Origin: an uncultured Eubacteriales bacterium
Lineage (GTDB): Bacteria > Bacillota > Clostridia > Oscillospirales > Acutalibacteraceae
Assembly: GCA_934394855.1 (NCBI GenBank)
Contig: CAKRRH010000003.1
Location: forward strand, 44,779 to 108,778
DNA length: 64,000 bases
Direction: 5' to 3'
The position numbers were made by a program, and so were the translations under genes. The notes beneath the pieces were generated by a model, which was given only the letters and a program-made list of their open reading frames with translations, ran no database searches and was not told the DNA's origin. Positions within the stretch are counted from its first letter, which is position 1. Every line of letters starts with the position of its first letter. Shown one piece after another: positions 43,154-51,355 of this stretch.

Positions 43154-44101
43154 TCAATAATTTTCTTCAATCGCCTTGATCATCAGGCAAATCATCTCAT
43201 GAGTCGGGGCGTTGATTCCGTGCTTTTTGCCAAGCCTGACAACGCTTCCGTTAAGCGTATCGATCTCGGTCCTTTGCTTTTTCTCAATATCCTGCAAGGT
43301 CGACGCACGGTGAGCATATGTATTCGGAATCAGCGTGTTGTAAAGCTCGTCAATATATTCCCGTGCGTTGCTTTGATAAGTCACCGCACCGACTGCGTCC
43401 ATTACATCATAGCTCTCACGAACCAACCGCTCCATGATCTCTCTTGCCGATTTTGATTCATACAGCTCGCCGTATGAGCAGTGCAAAATCGCTCCTAAGG
43501 GATTAAGCGTCGTATTATATAACAGCTTTGCCCAAAGCGCCTTTCCGACTTCGTCCGACACTTCACTCTGAATCCCCGACTTATCGAGCGCCTTTGCAAT
43601 CGGCTCCATGCACGAAAGCTCAGCCCCATAAAGCGAGCCAAACAACACCGGCGCATTATGAACCGTGATTTTTGACTTGTTCGGCGCCGTTCTCTCAAAT
43701 CCCGTAATTACACGGGCATTATAAACCGTGTCTTTGCTGAAATTTTCCAAAAACGGCTCGTCGTTTCCGATTCCGTTTTGCATTATGATTATCTTGCATT
43801 CATCTTTAATTTGATTTTTATGTAAACTTAATTTTTCGCTTATCTCAGCGTTTGAAAAGGTTTTCGCCGAGATTATTATGTAATCATAAAGCTCATATCT
43901 CAAATCGTCGTAATTATCAAACGCAATAACATTTTCCTGCGCCTCGCACTCACCGAAAATGCCCTCACGATATACGCCGCTGCAATAGATTGCCGCCTTT
44001 GTGCGCTTTGACGCTAAAAAATCAACCGAATTGCCGACCGAACAAAGAGACGCGCCAACCGCAATTCCGATTGCGCCTGCACCGATTATCAAAATATTCA
44101 A
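43154..44101 (-). CDS. 2-dehydropantoate 2-reductase-like protein (PanE/ApbA family)
   Basis: 315 residues. N-terminal Rossmann motif ILIIGAGAIGIAVGASL, a middle NDEPF/QNGIGN region and the C-terminal substrate-binding helical domain with the conserved KALWAKLLYNTTLNPLGAIL. Members reduce ketopantoate with NADPH in coenzyme A synthesis, but many are of other specificity. It begins with TTG at 44101, with AAAGGAAG upstream. It sits 27 bases before the ATPase homologue on the same strand. Confidence 0.8.
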   Translation of the reverse strand: MNILIIGAGAIGIAVGASLCSVGNSVDFLASKRTKAAIYCSGVYREGIFGECEAQENVIAFDNYDDLRYELYDYIIISAKTFSNAEISEKLSLHKNQIKDECKIIIMQNGIGNDEPFLENFSKDTVYNARVITGFERTAPNKSKITVHNAPVLFGSLYGAELSCMEPIAKALDKSGIQSEVSDEVGKALWAKLLYNTTLNPLGAILHCSYGELYESKSAREIMERLVRESYDVMDAVGAVTYQSNAREYIDELYNTLIPNTYAHRASTLQDIEKKQRTEIDTLNGSVVRLGKKHGINAPTHEMICLMIKAIEENY

Positions 44102-44178
44102 AATTCACGACTTCCTTTGCTTTTCGTTACATCTAATTGTACCAAACATTCAATAATTCGTCAAGTGTCAGACCGGCC

Positions 44179-46233
44179 TCAAAAAACCGTAAAAATCAGG
44201 TTTTCAATCATGCATAAACACACTCCGAGGACAGTTGGCAAAAGGAAAGTCATCGCCGTCCATTTAATGCTTTTTGTTTCCTTATATGCCGTGATCGTCG
44301 AGGTGGCGCACGGAAAATGAAACATCACCGCCGTGATCATGCAAACAGCGGTTTTGACCGTCCAGCCGTTGTCAACAAGCAATGCTTTAAGCCCCGCAAG
44401 ACCGTCATAATCGGTCAGTCCGCCGCGGCTCAAATAGCCCATTAAAACAATCGGAATCACGATCTCATTTGCGGGGAATCCCAAAATCAGCGCCATGATG
44501 ATCATGCCGTCAAGTCCGAGCAGCCGCCCAAACGGATCAAGCGCCGTTGCACATATTTTAAGCAGGCTCATGTCACCGACATAAACATTTCCGAGTATAT
44601 ATATGACAAGTCCCGCAGGTGCCGCAACGCAAATCGCACGGGCAAGCACAAACAGCGTTCGGTCAAGCAGCGAGCGCACAAGCACCTGACCGATTTTCGG
44701 CGCACGAAACGGCGGCAATTCAAGCGCAAATGAGCTGACGCTCCCCTTTAACACCGTTTTTGACAATATCTTTGAAGCAAGCCACATAAACGCAATGCCG
44801 ATAATCAAAACAAGACATAAAACCAAAGCGGTTATGACCGATTTCAGCGGCAAAAACGCAATCGGCGCCAAAAAAATCGAGATCAGCGCAATGATCGTCG
44901 GAAACCGTCCGTTACATGGAATGAAATTGTTCGTAATAATCGCAATCAGCCGCTCTCTTTTTGAATCGATGATTCTGCACCCCGTGATTCCGCAGGCGTT
45001 GCACCCAAGCCCCATGCAGCAGGTCAGCGCCATTTTGCCGTGAGCGCCGCATGAACGGAAAAATCTGTCCATATTGAATGCGATTCGAGGAAGCAATCCG
45101 CAATCCTCCATCAGCGTAAACAGCGGAAAAAATATTGCCATCGGCGGCAGCATCACGCTGACGACCCAGCTAAGCGTTTTATAAATTCCGCCGACAATGC
45201 AGTCGCTCAGCCAAATCGGTGCATTCATTGCACTAAACGCCACGCTAATCATCTCGCCGAGCCTTTCAAAGCCCCATGAGAGCCATTGCGACGGATAATT
45301 TGCCCCGACGATCGTCAGCCAAAAGACAAAGCACAAAAGCAGCAGCATTATCGGAATGCCCCATTTTTTCGAGGTCAGCACCCTGTCCGCCTTGCGGTCA
45401 CGAACCGAATAGCCCATCGCCTTTTCTCCGCTCAGGACGCATTCGGAATAAATCTGCTCCGCCCTGCAAACAAATGCCCTAATAAGCTCATCTTTCGCAT
45501 TTTTCAGTCGCGCTTCATCATCATGCAAAACACCGCTCACTTTGCTTGCCCGCTCTTCCCCGACAAATCTCTCAATTATCATATAATCATTATCATTTGC
45601 TGCCCTTATCAGCTCCAAACACAGCCTGTCATCGTCAACGACCGCCTTCAGTTCATCATATAGCGCCGTTGAATCGGTCGAGAAAAACTCGGCATAATCA
45701 TATTCCGAAACGGCTTGTTCGTCGCTCACCGCAACATTATTTATCTTTTCGATCAGTTGATCCATTCCGATTCCCGAACGAGCCGTGACCGCAACAACGG
45801 GTGCTGACAGCATTTTTGACAGCGCCGATAAATCAATCTCGATTCCCTTTTTCTTGGCTTCGTCCATTAGGTTTACGCAAAGCACAGTTTTTTTATCGCT
45901 CATCATCACCTGAAGCGCCAAATTAAGATTTCGCTCCAAACAGGTTGCGTCAAGCACCACCACCGTCAAATCATGCTCATCAAAGCAGATGAAATCACGG
46001 GTGACCTCTTCCTCTGCGGAATTCGGACACAGCGAATATGTTCCCGGCAAATCAACCAGCGTAAAATCATGTTTATCATGCGAAAATGAGCCAAAAGCCG
46101 TTTCGACCGTCTTTCCCGGCCAGTTTCCGGTATGCTGATTAAGTCCGGTCAGCTCATTAAATACCGTGCTCTTGCCGACATTCGGATTGCCGCACAGCGC
46201 AACCACATATTTTTTCTTAATATTATCACTCAT
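44179..46233 (-). CDS. feoB: Ferrous iron transport protein B
   Basis: About 684 residues. The N-terminal G domain has GNPNVGKS (15-22), VDLPGTYSL and NLMDEAKKKG. The helical GDI-like part is followed by the membrane permease with two Gate regions (GAHGKMALTCCMGLGCNACGITG and LLDRTLFVLARAICVAAPAGL). The frame extends to 46317; I use ATG 46233 with GGGAG 13 bases upstream. It moves Fe2+ into the cell under anaerobic conditions. The partner feoA lies 1.2 kb upstream, with a deacetylase gene between. Confidence 0.95.
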   Translation of the reverse strand: MSDNIKKKYVVALCGNPNVGKSTVFNELTGLNQHTGNWPGKTVETAFGSFSHDKHDFTLVDLPGTYSLCPNSAEEEVTRDFICFDEHDLTVVVLDATCLERNLNLALQVMMSDKKTVLCVNLMDEAKKKGIEIDLSALSKMLSAPVVAVTARSGIGMDQLIEKINNVAVSDEQAVSEYDYAEFFSTDSTALYDELKAVVDDDRLCLELIRAANDNDYMIIERFVGEERASKVSGVLHDDEARLKNAKDELIRAFVCRAEQIYSECVLSGEKAMGYSVRDRKADRVLTSKKWGIPIMLLLLCFVFWLTIVGANYPSQWLSWGFERLGEMISVAFSAMNAPIWLSDCIVGGIYKTLSWVVSVMLPPMAIFFPLFTLMEDCGLLPRIAFNMDRFFRSCGAHGKMALTCCMGLGCNACGITGCRIIDSKRERLIAIITNNFIPCNGRFPTIIALISIFLAPIAFLPLKSVITALVLCLVLIIGIAFMWLASKILSKTVLKGSVSSFALELPPFRAPKIGQVLVRSLLDRTLFVLARAICVAAPAGLVIYILGNVYVGDMSLLKICATALDPFGRLLGLDGMIIMALILGFPANEIVIPIVLMGYLSRGGLTDYDGLAGLKALLVDNGWTVKTAVCMITAVMFHFPCATSTITAYKETKSIKWTAMTFLLPTVLGVCLCMIENLIFTVF

Positions 46234-46301
46234 ATCAAAGCACTCCCGACGACAAAACTCTTTTTTGTAATGTATATGACCGAGAGGCTTAAAATTTGCC
46301 A

Positions 46302-46352
46302 AAAATAAAAACGGCACCCGACGAAGTCAAATATATGACCTCTTGAGTGCCG
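46302..46352 (-). terminator. Terminator after the deacetylase gene
   Basis: Minus-strand CGGCACTC...GGGTGCCG hairpin with inner GGTCA/TGACT pairing, followed by TTTTTATTTTT. It separates feoB from the gene upstream. Confidence 0.8.
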
Positions 46353-46368
46353 AATTTCAATATTCAAT

Positions 46369-47292
46369 TTAGTTTACATAAGTGAACATTTCATATTCCT
46401 GCGGAACAACGCCTTTGATTTTGAAAAGCTCGCTGACCGTTACAAATTCATAACCCTGATTTTTAAGATAGGGTGCGATTTTTGAAACGACCGCCGCATT
46501 TTTCGATTGGCTGTCATGAAGCAAAATGATCATTCCGTCGCAGGCGTTTTTCTCAATTTTCTCAATGACCTCTTCCTCACCGACATTTGTATCCCAATCG
46601 TTTGTGCCGAATCCCGCAATGAATACCTGATCGATATTTTCATACATCTCGTTGCTCGTTGCCAGCATCGGCGGACGGAAATACGAGGTGCGGATACCGA
46701 AATTATCATAGATAAGCTGATCCGTCTTTCCGACATCTTCCTTGATTTTTTCCGGACTCCATTCATTCATGTATGAGTGTGAGTAGCTGTGGTTTTCGAT
46801 CTCATGTCCTTGATCGATTGCACTTTGAACCACCGGAATCGTGTCAGCCTTGATGTTACAGCCGATAAGGAAAAATGTCGCTTTGATTTTGTGAAGCTTC
46901 AGCTTTTTGAGAATGTCGGGCGTTGCAAATGTATTCGGACCGTCGTCAAAGGTCAACGCAATATATTTTTTCTTTAACGTAGTCTCAGGCTTGGTCGTTG
47001 TCGTCACGGGTCTTGTGATCTCAACGATTCCGGCAATCTGTTTTCTCATCAGCAACACGTCCTTCATGTTTATACTGCCGTCAAAATTAACATCGGCAGC
47101 GTCTAAATCAATCGTGACATCATATCCGGCAATATATTTTCTCATAACCAGAACATCCTTCATGTTCACACTGCCGTCCGAGTTTGTGTCGCCGATTTTG
47201 CCCTGATCGCCCGACACCGAAAAGTTCACCGTAAATGCGGCAATAATCAGCGCCATTACAAGAATCAGCGATATTATCCTTGTTTTCTTCAT
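46369..47292 (-). CDS. Secreted polysaccharide deacetylase with N-terminal dockerin
   Basis: 307 residues. The signal peptide (IISLILVMALIIAAFTVN) is followed by a type I dockerin (GDTNSDGSVNMKDVLVMRKYIAG and DVNFDGSINMKDVLLMRKQIAG), a Thr-rich linker (TRPVTTTTKPETT) and a NodB domain. Catalytic motifs: TFDDGP, ENHSYSHSYM with the metal His pair, RPPML, and the ending ILLHDSQ. It should deacetylate peptidoglycan or a plant/host polysaccharide outside the cell, held by the dockerin to a cohesin-bearing scaffold or surface. GGAGATATTAGGA stands before the ATG. Confidence 0.93.
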   Translation of the reverse strand: MKKTRIISLILVMALIIAAFTVNFSVSGDQGKIGDTNSDGSVNMKDVLVMRKYIAGYDVTIDLDAADVNFDGSINMKDVLLMRKQIAGIVEITRPVTTTTKPETTLKKKYIALTFDDGPNTFATPDILKKLKLHKIKATFFLIGCNIKADTIPVVQSAIDQGHEIENHSYSHSYMNEWSPEKIKEDVGKTDQLIYDNFGIRTSYFRPPMLATSNEMYENIDQVFIAGFGTNDWDTNVGEEEVIEKIEKNACDGMIILLHDSQSKNAAVVSKIAPYLKNQGYEFVTVSELFKIKGVVPQEYEMFTYVN

Positions 47293-47420
47293 TCCTAATA
47301 TCTCCTCTGAATTATTATATTACTTTATCTAAATTATACATTATTTTCCCAAAAATTCAAATCGTTAAAAGCAACAAAATAACTCTTGCTTTTTTGTGCA
47401 TATATTCTTTATCGAATACG

Positions 47421-47690
47421 CTATTCACAACAGCATGAGGAGTGCTTTTCAATCATGATTTTTCCGCTGTCGCCCTTTCGCAAAGCGATCACCGCACCCC
47501 TTATCAAATATGCATAAGGGTCGCCCGAAAACGCCTCAAAAAGCGCCGTCACACGAGTACCCTCAATCAGTCCCAAATCGCACAGCCTTGCTCTGATGGC
47601 ACCCTCAAGCCCAATATATCTGACTGTCCCCGATTCGTTCTGGGACAGCTCGCACAGCGGAATAAAACCGTCATTACCCAAGTCAATCAC
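47421..47690 (-). CDS. feoA: Ferrous iron transport protein A
   Basis: 89 residues with the SH3-like FeoA pattern: IPLCELSQNESGTVRYIGLEGAIRARLCDLGLIEGTRVTALFEA, DPYAYLIRGAVIALRKGDSGKI. It ends in EKHSSCCCE, a Cys cluster found on many anaerobic FeoA proteins. It supports FeoB function. A GTG at 47690 starts the open frame; the ribosome site is weak. Confidence 0.9.
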   Translation of the reverse strand: MIDLGNDGFIPLCELSQNESGTVRYIGLEGAIRARLCDLGLIEGTRVTALFEAFSGDPYAYLIRGAVIALRKGDSGKIMIEKHSSCCCE

Positions 47691-47830
47691 CCAATGTTTG
47701 CAAAAATATAAACTTACTTGACATCATTATATTCAGCTTTGTCTTTCGGTGACATTTTTCTTGTTCTCTGTCAAAATTGAGCATACTGCATAATATACTA
47801 AAGAACAGACTAAAAAAGGCAGTGTTTCTT

Positions 47831-48649
47831 ATGACATACGGCATTGTCGGCGGCGGCGACCGATATAAATCGCTTGCAAGACTGGTTTCAAAGAAAAACG
47901 ATGTGATAACGCTCGGCGCCGACAGTGACAGCGACCGTAACTTAGGTGCTGTCATCTCACGGTGCGATGTGATAATATTGCCGATTCCGCTCAAAAGTGA
48001 TGTTATTCTAAAAGGCTCTTTGCTTTATCCCGACGGAATCAGGCTTTGCGACATCAAAAACAAAATCACGGATAAGCAGGTATTCGGCGGCGCTCTGTCA
48101 GATGAAATTGCCGCCGCCTACCCGTTTATTCATGATTTTTCGACCCCGATGTTTGCCTATAAAAATGCGGTTTTGACAGCCGAGGGGCTCATTTGCGAAA
48201 TGATAAGACAAAGCCGCCGCTCGATTTTTATGTCGAACATATTGATTACGGGTTACGGGCGAATCGCAAAAATCACAGCGGAATATTTAAAGAAAATGGG
48301 TGCCTTTGTCACGATCGCCGCCAGACGGCAATCGGCTTTGTCGGAAGCGTTTTGCAGCGGGTTTAAAATCATGAATCTGTCTGACTTAAATCTGTCGGGA
48401 TATGATTATGTGATAAACACCGTGCCCCATATGGTTTTTGACAAGCGCGTTCTAAACACCGCCGACATGACAGCCGCCCCCGAAATATTTGACATTGCAT
48501 CAGCCCCCGGCGGAGTTGACTTTGACCAGGCAAAAACACTGGGCATTCCGACATATTTTCTGCCAATGCTCCCGTCGGTCTATTCGCCCGACACCGCCGC
48601 CGAATATATCTATGACGAAATCACGAACATTCTTGAAAAAGAGAGTTGA
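47831..48649 (+). CDS. dpaA: Dipicolinate synthase subunit A
   Basis: 272 residues from ATG 47831. An N-terminal domain (MTYGIVGGGDRYKSLARLV) and a Rossmann domain (MSNILITGYGRIAKITAEYLKKMGAFVTIAARRQ) match SpoVFA/DpaA. With DpaB it oxidises dihydrodipicolinate to dipicolinate in the mother cell during sporulation. It is followed after 5 bases by dpaB. Upstream (47789-47797) the sequence CATAATATA resembles a mother-cell sigma -10, but the -35 match is poor. Confidence 0.92.
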   Translation: MTYGIVGGGDRYKSLARLVSKKNDVITLGADSDSDRNLGAVISRCDVIILPIPLKSDVILKGSLLYPDGIRLCDIKNKITDKQVFGGALSDEIAAAYPFIHDFSTPMFAYKNAVLTAEGLICEMIRQSRRSIFMSNILITGYGRIAKITAEYLKKMGAFVTIAARRQSALSEAFCSGFKIMNLSDLNLSGYDYVINTVPHMVFDKRVLNTADMTAAPEIFDIASAPGGVDFDQAKTLGIPTYFLPMLPSVYSPDTAAEYIYDEITNILEKES

Positions 48650-48654
48650 TTATA

Positions 48655-49227
48655 ATGAATGAATTACGGGTGGGATTTGCAATGTGTGGGTCGTTTTGCA
48701 CCTTTTCACAGGTGATCCCGCAAATCGAACGGCTAAAAACCGAGGGATATGACATATTCCCGATCATGTCCGAAATGGCATATTCGACCGACACGAGATT
48801 CGGAAACGCAAAAGAGATAAATGAAAAAATCGAGCAGATAACCGGCAACAAAATCATTCACACGATCAAGGACGCAGAGCCGATCGGTCCGAAGGCGCTT
48901 CTTGATGTGCTGATAATCGAGCCATGCACCGGCAACACGCTCGCAAAGCTTGCAAACGGGATCACCGACAGCTCGGTGACAATGGCGGCAAAAGCGCATT
49001 TACGAAACAGCCGCCCTGTTTTGATTGCAATATCAACTAATGACGGACTTTCAACCGCCGCCAAAAATATCGGCGTTTTGCAAAATTCCAAGAACATTTG
49101 GTTCGTGCCCTATCGACAGGACGACCCGATCAAAAAGCCGACCTCGCTTGTTGCGGATTTTGACAAAACCCTGCTTGCAATGAAGCTGTGTTTGGAAAAT
49201 AAACAGCTCCAGCCGACCGTTTTCTGA
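48655..49227 (+). CDS. dpaB: Dipicolinate synthase subunit B
   Basis: 190 residues. Flavoprotein-like fold: VGFAMCGSFCTFSQVIPQIERL, PIMSEMAYSTDTRFG, IEPCTGNTLAKLANGITDSSVTMAAKAHLRNSRPVLIAISTNDGLS. This is SpoVFB. ATG at 48655 is preferred to the TTG at 48646, since GAGAG stands upstream. It ends at a hairpin (49235-49270) facing spoVAD. Confidence 0.93.
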   Translation: MNELRVGFAMCGSFCTFSQVIPQIERLKTEGYDIFPIMSEMAYSTDTRFGNAKEINEKIEQITGNKIIHTIKDAEPIGPKALLDVLIIEPCTGNTLAKLANGITDSSVTMAAKAHLRNSRPVLIAISTNDGLSTAAKNIGVLQNSKNIWFVPYRQDDPIKKPTSLVADFDKTLLAMKLCLENKQLQPTVF

Positions 49228-49234
49228 ATAATCA

Positions 49235-49270
49235 AAAAATCGGGTAGATTTTAAGATCCGCCCGATTTTT
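49235..49270. terminator. Bidirectional terminator between dpaB and spoVAD
   Basis: AAATCGGG(T) ... CCCGATTT with T tracts on both strands, lying between two converging genes. Confidence 0.8.
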
Positions 49271-49287
49271 TTATATTCACCATGCTT

Positions 49288-50325
49288 TCATCTTACGATC
49301 TCAACCGCATGAGCAACGCCGGGAATCGACAAGCCCTGCTGTGATGATGTCGGCGACATGAGCGCACCCGTTGCGCAAAACAAAATTCGGTTTAATTCGC
49401 CCTTTTCAAACCGCTTCATGATATATGAGCAAAGCACCGAACCCGAACAGCCGCAGCCCGAACCGCCTGCAGCAATGTCGGCGTCGGTCAAATCGAATAT
49501 CATGCAGCCGCAGTCGTTGTAATTTTCGGTTATGTCAACGCCTTTTTTAATCAGCAGTTCTTTCAACAGCTTGCCGCCGACCTGACCGAGGTCGCCCGTT
49601 AAAATCATGTCATAATCCTTCGGCTTACTCCCCAAATCGCTTAAATGACGGTATATCGTGTCAGCTGCCGCAGGCGCCATTGCCGCGCCCATGTTGTTCG
49701 CGTCCGTGATGTCATAATCAAGCATTCGCCCGAATGTGACCGACTTAATATGCGCCGCAAAATTTTGCGCAGTATCTTGTTGCGCCGCCTGTTCACCGTT
49801 TTTCAGCACAAGCGCACCCGAACCGGTCACCGTCCATTGAGATGTCGGAGTGCGTTTTCCGCCATATTCAAGCGGAAAGCGAAATTGCCGTTCAGCCGAG
49901 CAAAAATGAGAGCTTGTCGTCGCGACCGCCGTGTTCATTGCGCCGCTTTCAACGGCGATTGACGCAAGTCCCAAAGACAGCGCCATTGTCGAGCAAGCGC
50001 CGAAAAGACCGATATGCTGAGCGTCAAATTTCCGCAATCCGAATGTTGAGGCAATGCACTGATCAAGCAGGTCCCCCGCAAATATTCCGTCGATCTCGCC
50101 GCTTGTAACATTCGCCCTGTCAAGCGCCGTCTGCACCGCCGTTTTCATCAAATCCGACTCCGCCGCTTCCCATGTATCTTCGCCCATTTTCGTGTCGGCG
50201 AATTTATGGTCAAACCAGTCGCAAAGCGGACCTTCGCTCTCCTTTTTGCCGACAGCCGAGCCAAAACCGACCACAGCCGGCTGATTATCAAATCCAATTG
50301 TATATCTTCCGATTCGTCTTGCCAT
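49288..50325 (-). CDS. spoVAD: Stage V sporulation protein AD
   Basis: 345 residues from ATG 50325 (GAGGCG upstream). Thiolase-like fold: GACSTMALSLGLASIAVESGAMNTAVATTSSHFCSAERQFRFP, GKRTPTSQWTVTGSGALVL, MILTGDLGQVGGKLLKELL, ending with LFCATGALMSPTSSQQGLSIPGVAHAV. SpoVAD binds dipicolinate and is needed for its uptake into the forespore. The usual partners SpoVAC and SpoVAE are not in the window. The long ORF upstream of 50325 is a shadow. Confidence 0.95.
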   Translation of the reverse strand: MARRIGRYTIGFDNQPAVVGFGSAVGKKESEGPLCDWFDHKFADTKMGEDTWEAAESDLMKTAVQTALDRANVTSGEIDGIFAGDLLDQCIASTFGLRKFDAQHIGLFGACSTMALSLGLASIAVESGAMNTAVATTSSHFCSAERQFRFPLEYGGKRTPTSQWTVTGSGALVLKNGEQAAQQDTAQNFAAHIKSVTFGRMLDYDITDANNMGAAMAPAAADTIYRHLSDLGSKPKDYDMILTGDLGQVGGKLLKELLIKKGVDITENYNDCGCMIFDLTDADIAAGGSGCGCSGSVLCSYIMKRFEKGELNRILFCATGALMSPTSSQQGLSIPGVAHAVEIVR

Positions 50326-50378
50326 TATCTTTCGCCTCAAAATCATTTTTGTTTTATTTTGCGAAAAATATGACCGTA

Positions 50379-50400
50379 TATTCACTCTGAAAAGTGAATA
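50379..50400. promoter_or_regulatory. Divergent forespore-type -35 pair
   Basis: The palindrome TATTCACT-N6-AGTGAATA places a TGAATA element on each strand. Seventeen bases away on each side are CAAAATAAA (minus) and CAAAAATTA (plus). TGAATA is the known SigG/SigF -35. It would drive spoVAD and the small gene at 50459 together. Confidence 0.45.
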
Positions 50401-50458
50401 AAAAATTTTATCCTGCCAAAAATTAGGGTGAACATTTATTGAGCGGAGCGTGATAGAT

Positions 50459-50737
50459 ATGGTTAAAGGCGTGAACAAAGCCGTGATTGAAATTAACAAC
50501 ACCGAGAACCCATATATCGAAAAGGCGATTTTATTTGTAAATCCGAGATATATTGAAAAAGGCAGTCGGCAGATAAACAATGTTGCTAAAGGATATTTAA
50601 AGGGATTGACCTTGCCCGATTACTGCAAACCGAACAATTCGGGCAAAACAAGGCGGCGAATCAACCTCACAAAGGGACTGTGCGTAATATCGCTGATGAT
50701 GACCGCCCTCTTCGTCGTGCTGCTTATCGTGAGATAA
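50459..50737 (+). CDS. Small membrane protein, possibly sporulation-linked
   Basis: 92 residues. The N-terminal part (VKGVNKAVIEINNTENPYIEKAILFVNPRY) is a conserved-looking soluble domain of unknown function; the C-terminus is one TM helix (LCVISLMMTALFVVLLIV). GGAGCG stands before the ATG at 50459. It is divergent from spoVAD and seems to share its regulatory palindrome. Confidence 0.65.
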   Translation: MVKGVNKAVIEINNTENPYIEKAILFVNPRYIEKGSRQINNVAKGYLKGLTLPDYCKPNNSGKTRRRINLTKGLCVISLMMTALFVVLLIVR

Positions 50738-50786
50738 GAGGGACATTAGCTCAAGTGTAATAAAATATATTTCTCACTAATATAAT

Positions 50787-50818
50787 AAACCCCGAATAAT
50801 GCTAAACGCTATTCGGGG
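50787..50818 (-). terminator. Hairpin able to end the toxin transcript
   Basis: CCCCGAATA/TATTCGGGG around GCGTTTAGCAT on the minus strand, followed by TTTATTAT. It also faces the end of the 50459 gene on the plus strand. Confidence 0.6.
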
Positions 50819-50899
50819 AAAACTTCATTATTTAAAAGTTATAATTGTGATTATGTGTCTAATTTTCGAGACTCTAACTAAAAAATTAGTACGCAAATG

Positions 50900-50928
50900 T
50901 TGACTTTTTACACCATGTGTGCTAGAAT
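50900..50928 (+). promoter_or_regulatory. Promoter of the antitoxin RNA
   Basis: TTGACT (50900-50905), 17 bases, TAGAAT (50923-50928). Confidence 0.8.
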
Positions 50929-50935
50929 TAAATCA

Positions 50936-51024
50936 GATAAACGAGGAAGCCATTAGACGAGCCTCGGTAACTACATATTTTTACGTATGTAATGTGCCTA
51001 CTGCCATAGGCGCATTACTTTTTT
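50936..51024 (+). ncRNA. Candidate type I antitoxin RNA
   Basis: About 90 bases between the promoter above and a strong terminator (GTAATGTGCCTA/TAGGCGCATTAC with six T, 50989-51024). A first hairpin is CGAGG/CCTCG (50942-50966). It runs against the 3' end of a 21-residue hydrophobic ORF, so it can pair with the toxin mRNA as RatA does with TxpA. Confidence 0.7.
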
Positions 51025-51080
51025 ATTTCGCGAACAATCGCAAAAACGATTAACAAACCCAAAATGGTTGTTATATCCAT
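51015..51080 (-). CDS. Candidate small hydrophobic toxin
   Basis: 21 codons reading MDITTILG, then LLIVFAIV, ending REIKK. A single TM helix with a charged tail, the shape of TxpA/Fst-type toxins. GGAG stands 14 bases before the ATG; the codon just upstream in frame is TAG, so this ATG is the start. Too short for standard gene calling. Its mRNA has a strong promoter (51238-51266) and a long leader with a CCTCAC/GTGAGG hairpin that may hide the ribosome site. Confidence 0.7.
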   Translation of the reverse strand: MDITTILGLLIVFAIVREIKK

Positions 51081-51237
51081 CTAAAAGTATCACTCTCCTT
51101 GCTGAATAAATTCCAACAAAGTTCATGAACCTCACCGCCTTCCCAACCTTGTTGGTAGTGTGAGGCAACGCCTAATTTTTACGTCAAAGAAAGATAAGAA
51201 AAAGAAATACGTGACTTCCTCATTCATCCATGACACC

Positions 51238-51266
51238 ATTTTACCATATCCTACAATATATGTCAA
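51238..51266 (-). promoter_or_regulatory. Promoter of the toxin mRNA
   Basis: Minus strand TTGACA (51266-51261), 17 bases, TAAAAT (51243-51238). Confidence 0.85.
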
Positions 51267-51293
51267 CTTAATTTGTAAATATAATTCAAAAAT

Positions 51294-51319
51294 AAAAGAC
51301 CGTCAAAAGGCGGTCTTTT
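51294..51319 (-). terminator. Terminator of metK
   Basis: AAAAGACCG/CGGTCTTTT hairpin; the minus-strand stem ends in a T tract. Confidence 0.85.
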
Positions 51320-51355
51320 ATCATATCTCATCAATATTGAAATTTATTTCTCCGC

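Noticed and set aside
50326..50580. Upstream extension of the spoVAD frame (85 extra codons)
   Set aside because: It lacks a ribosome site and crosses the TGAATA palindrome; the ATG at 50325 has GAGGCG and matches the family N-terminus.
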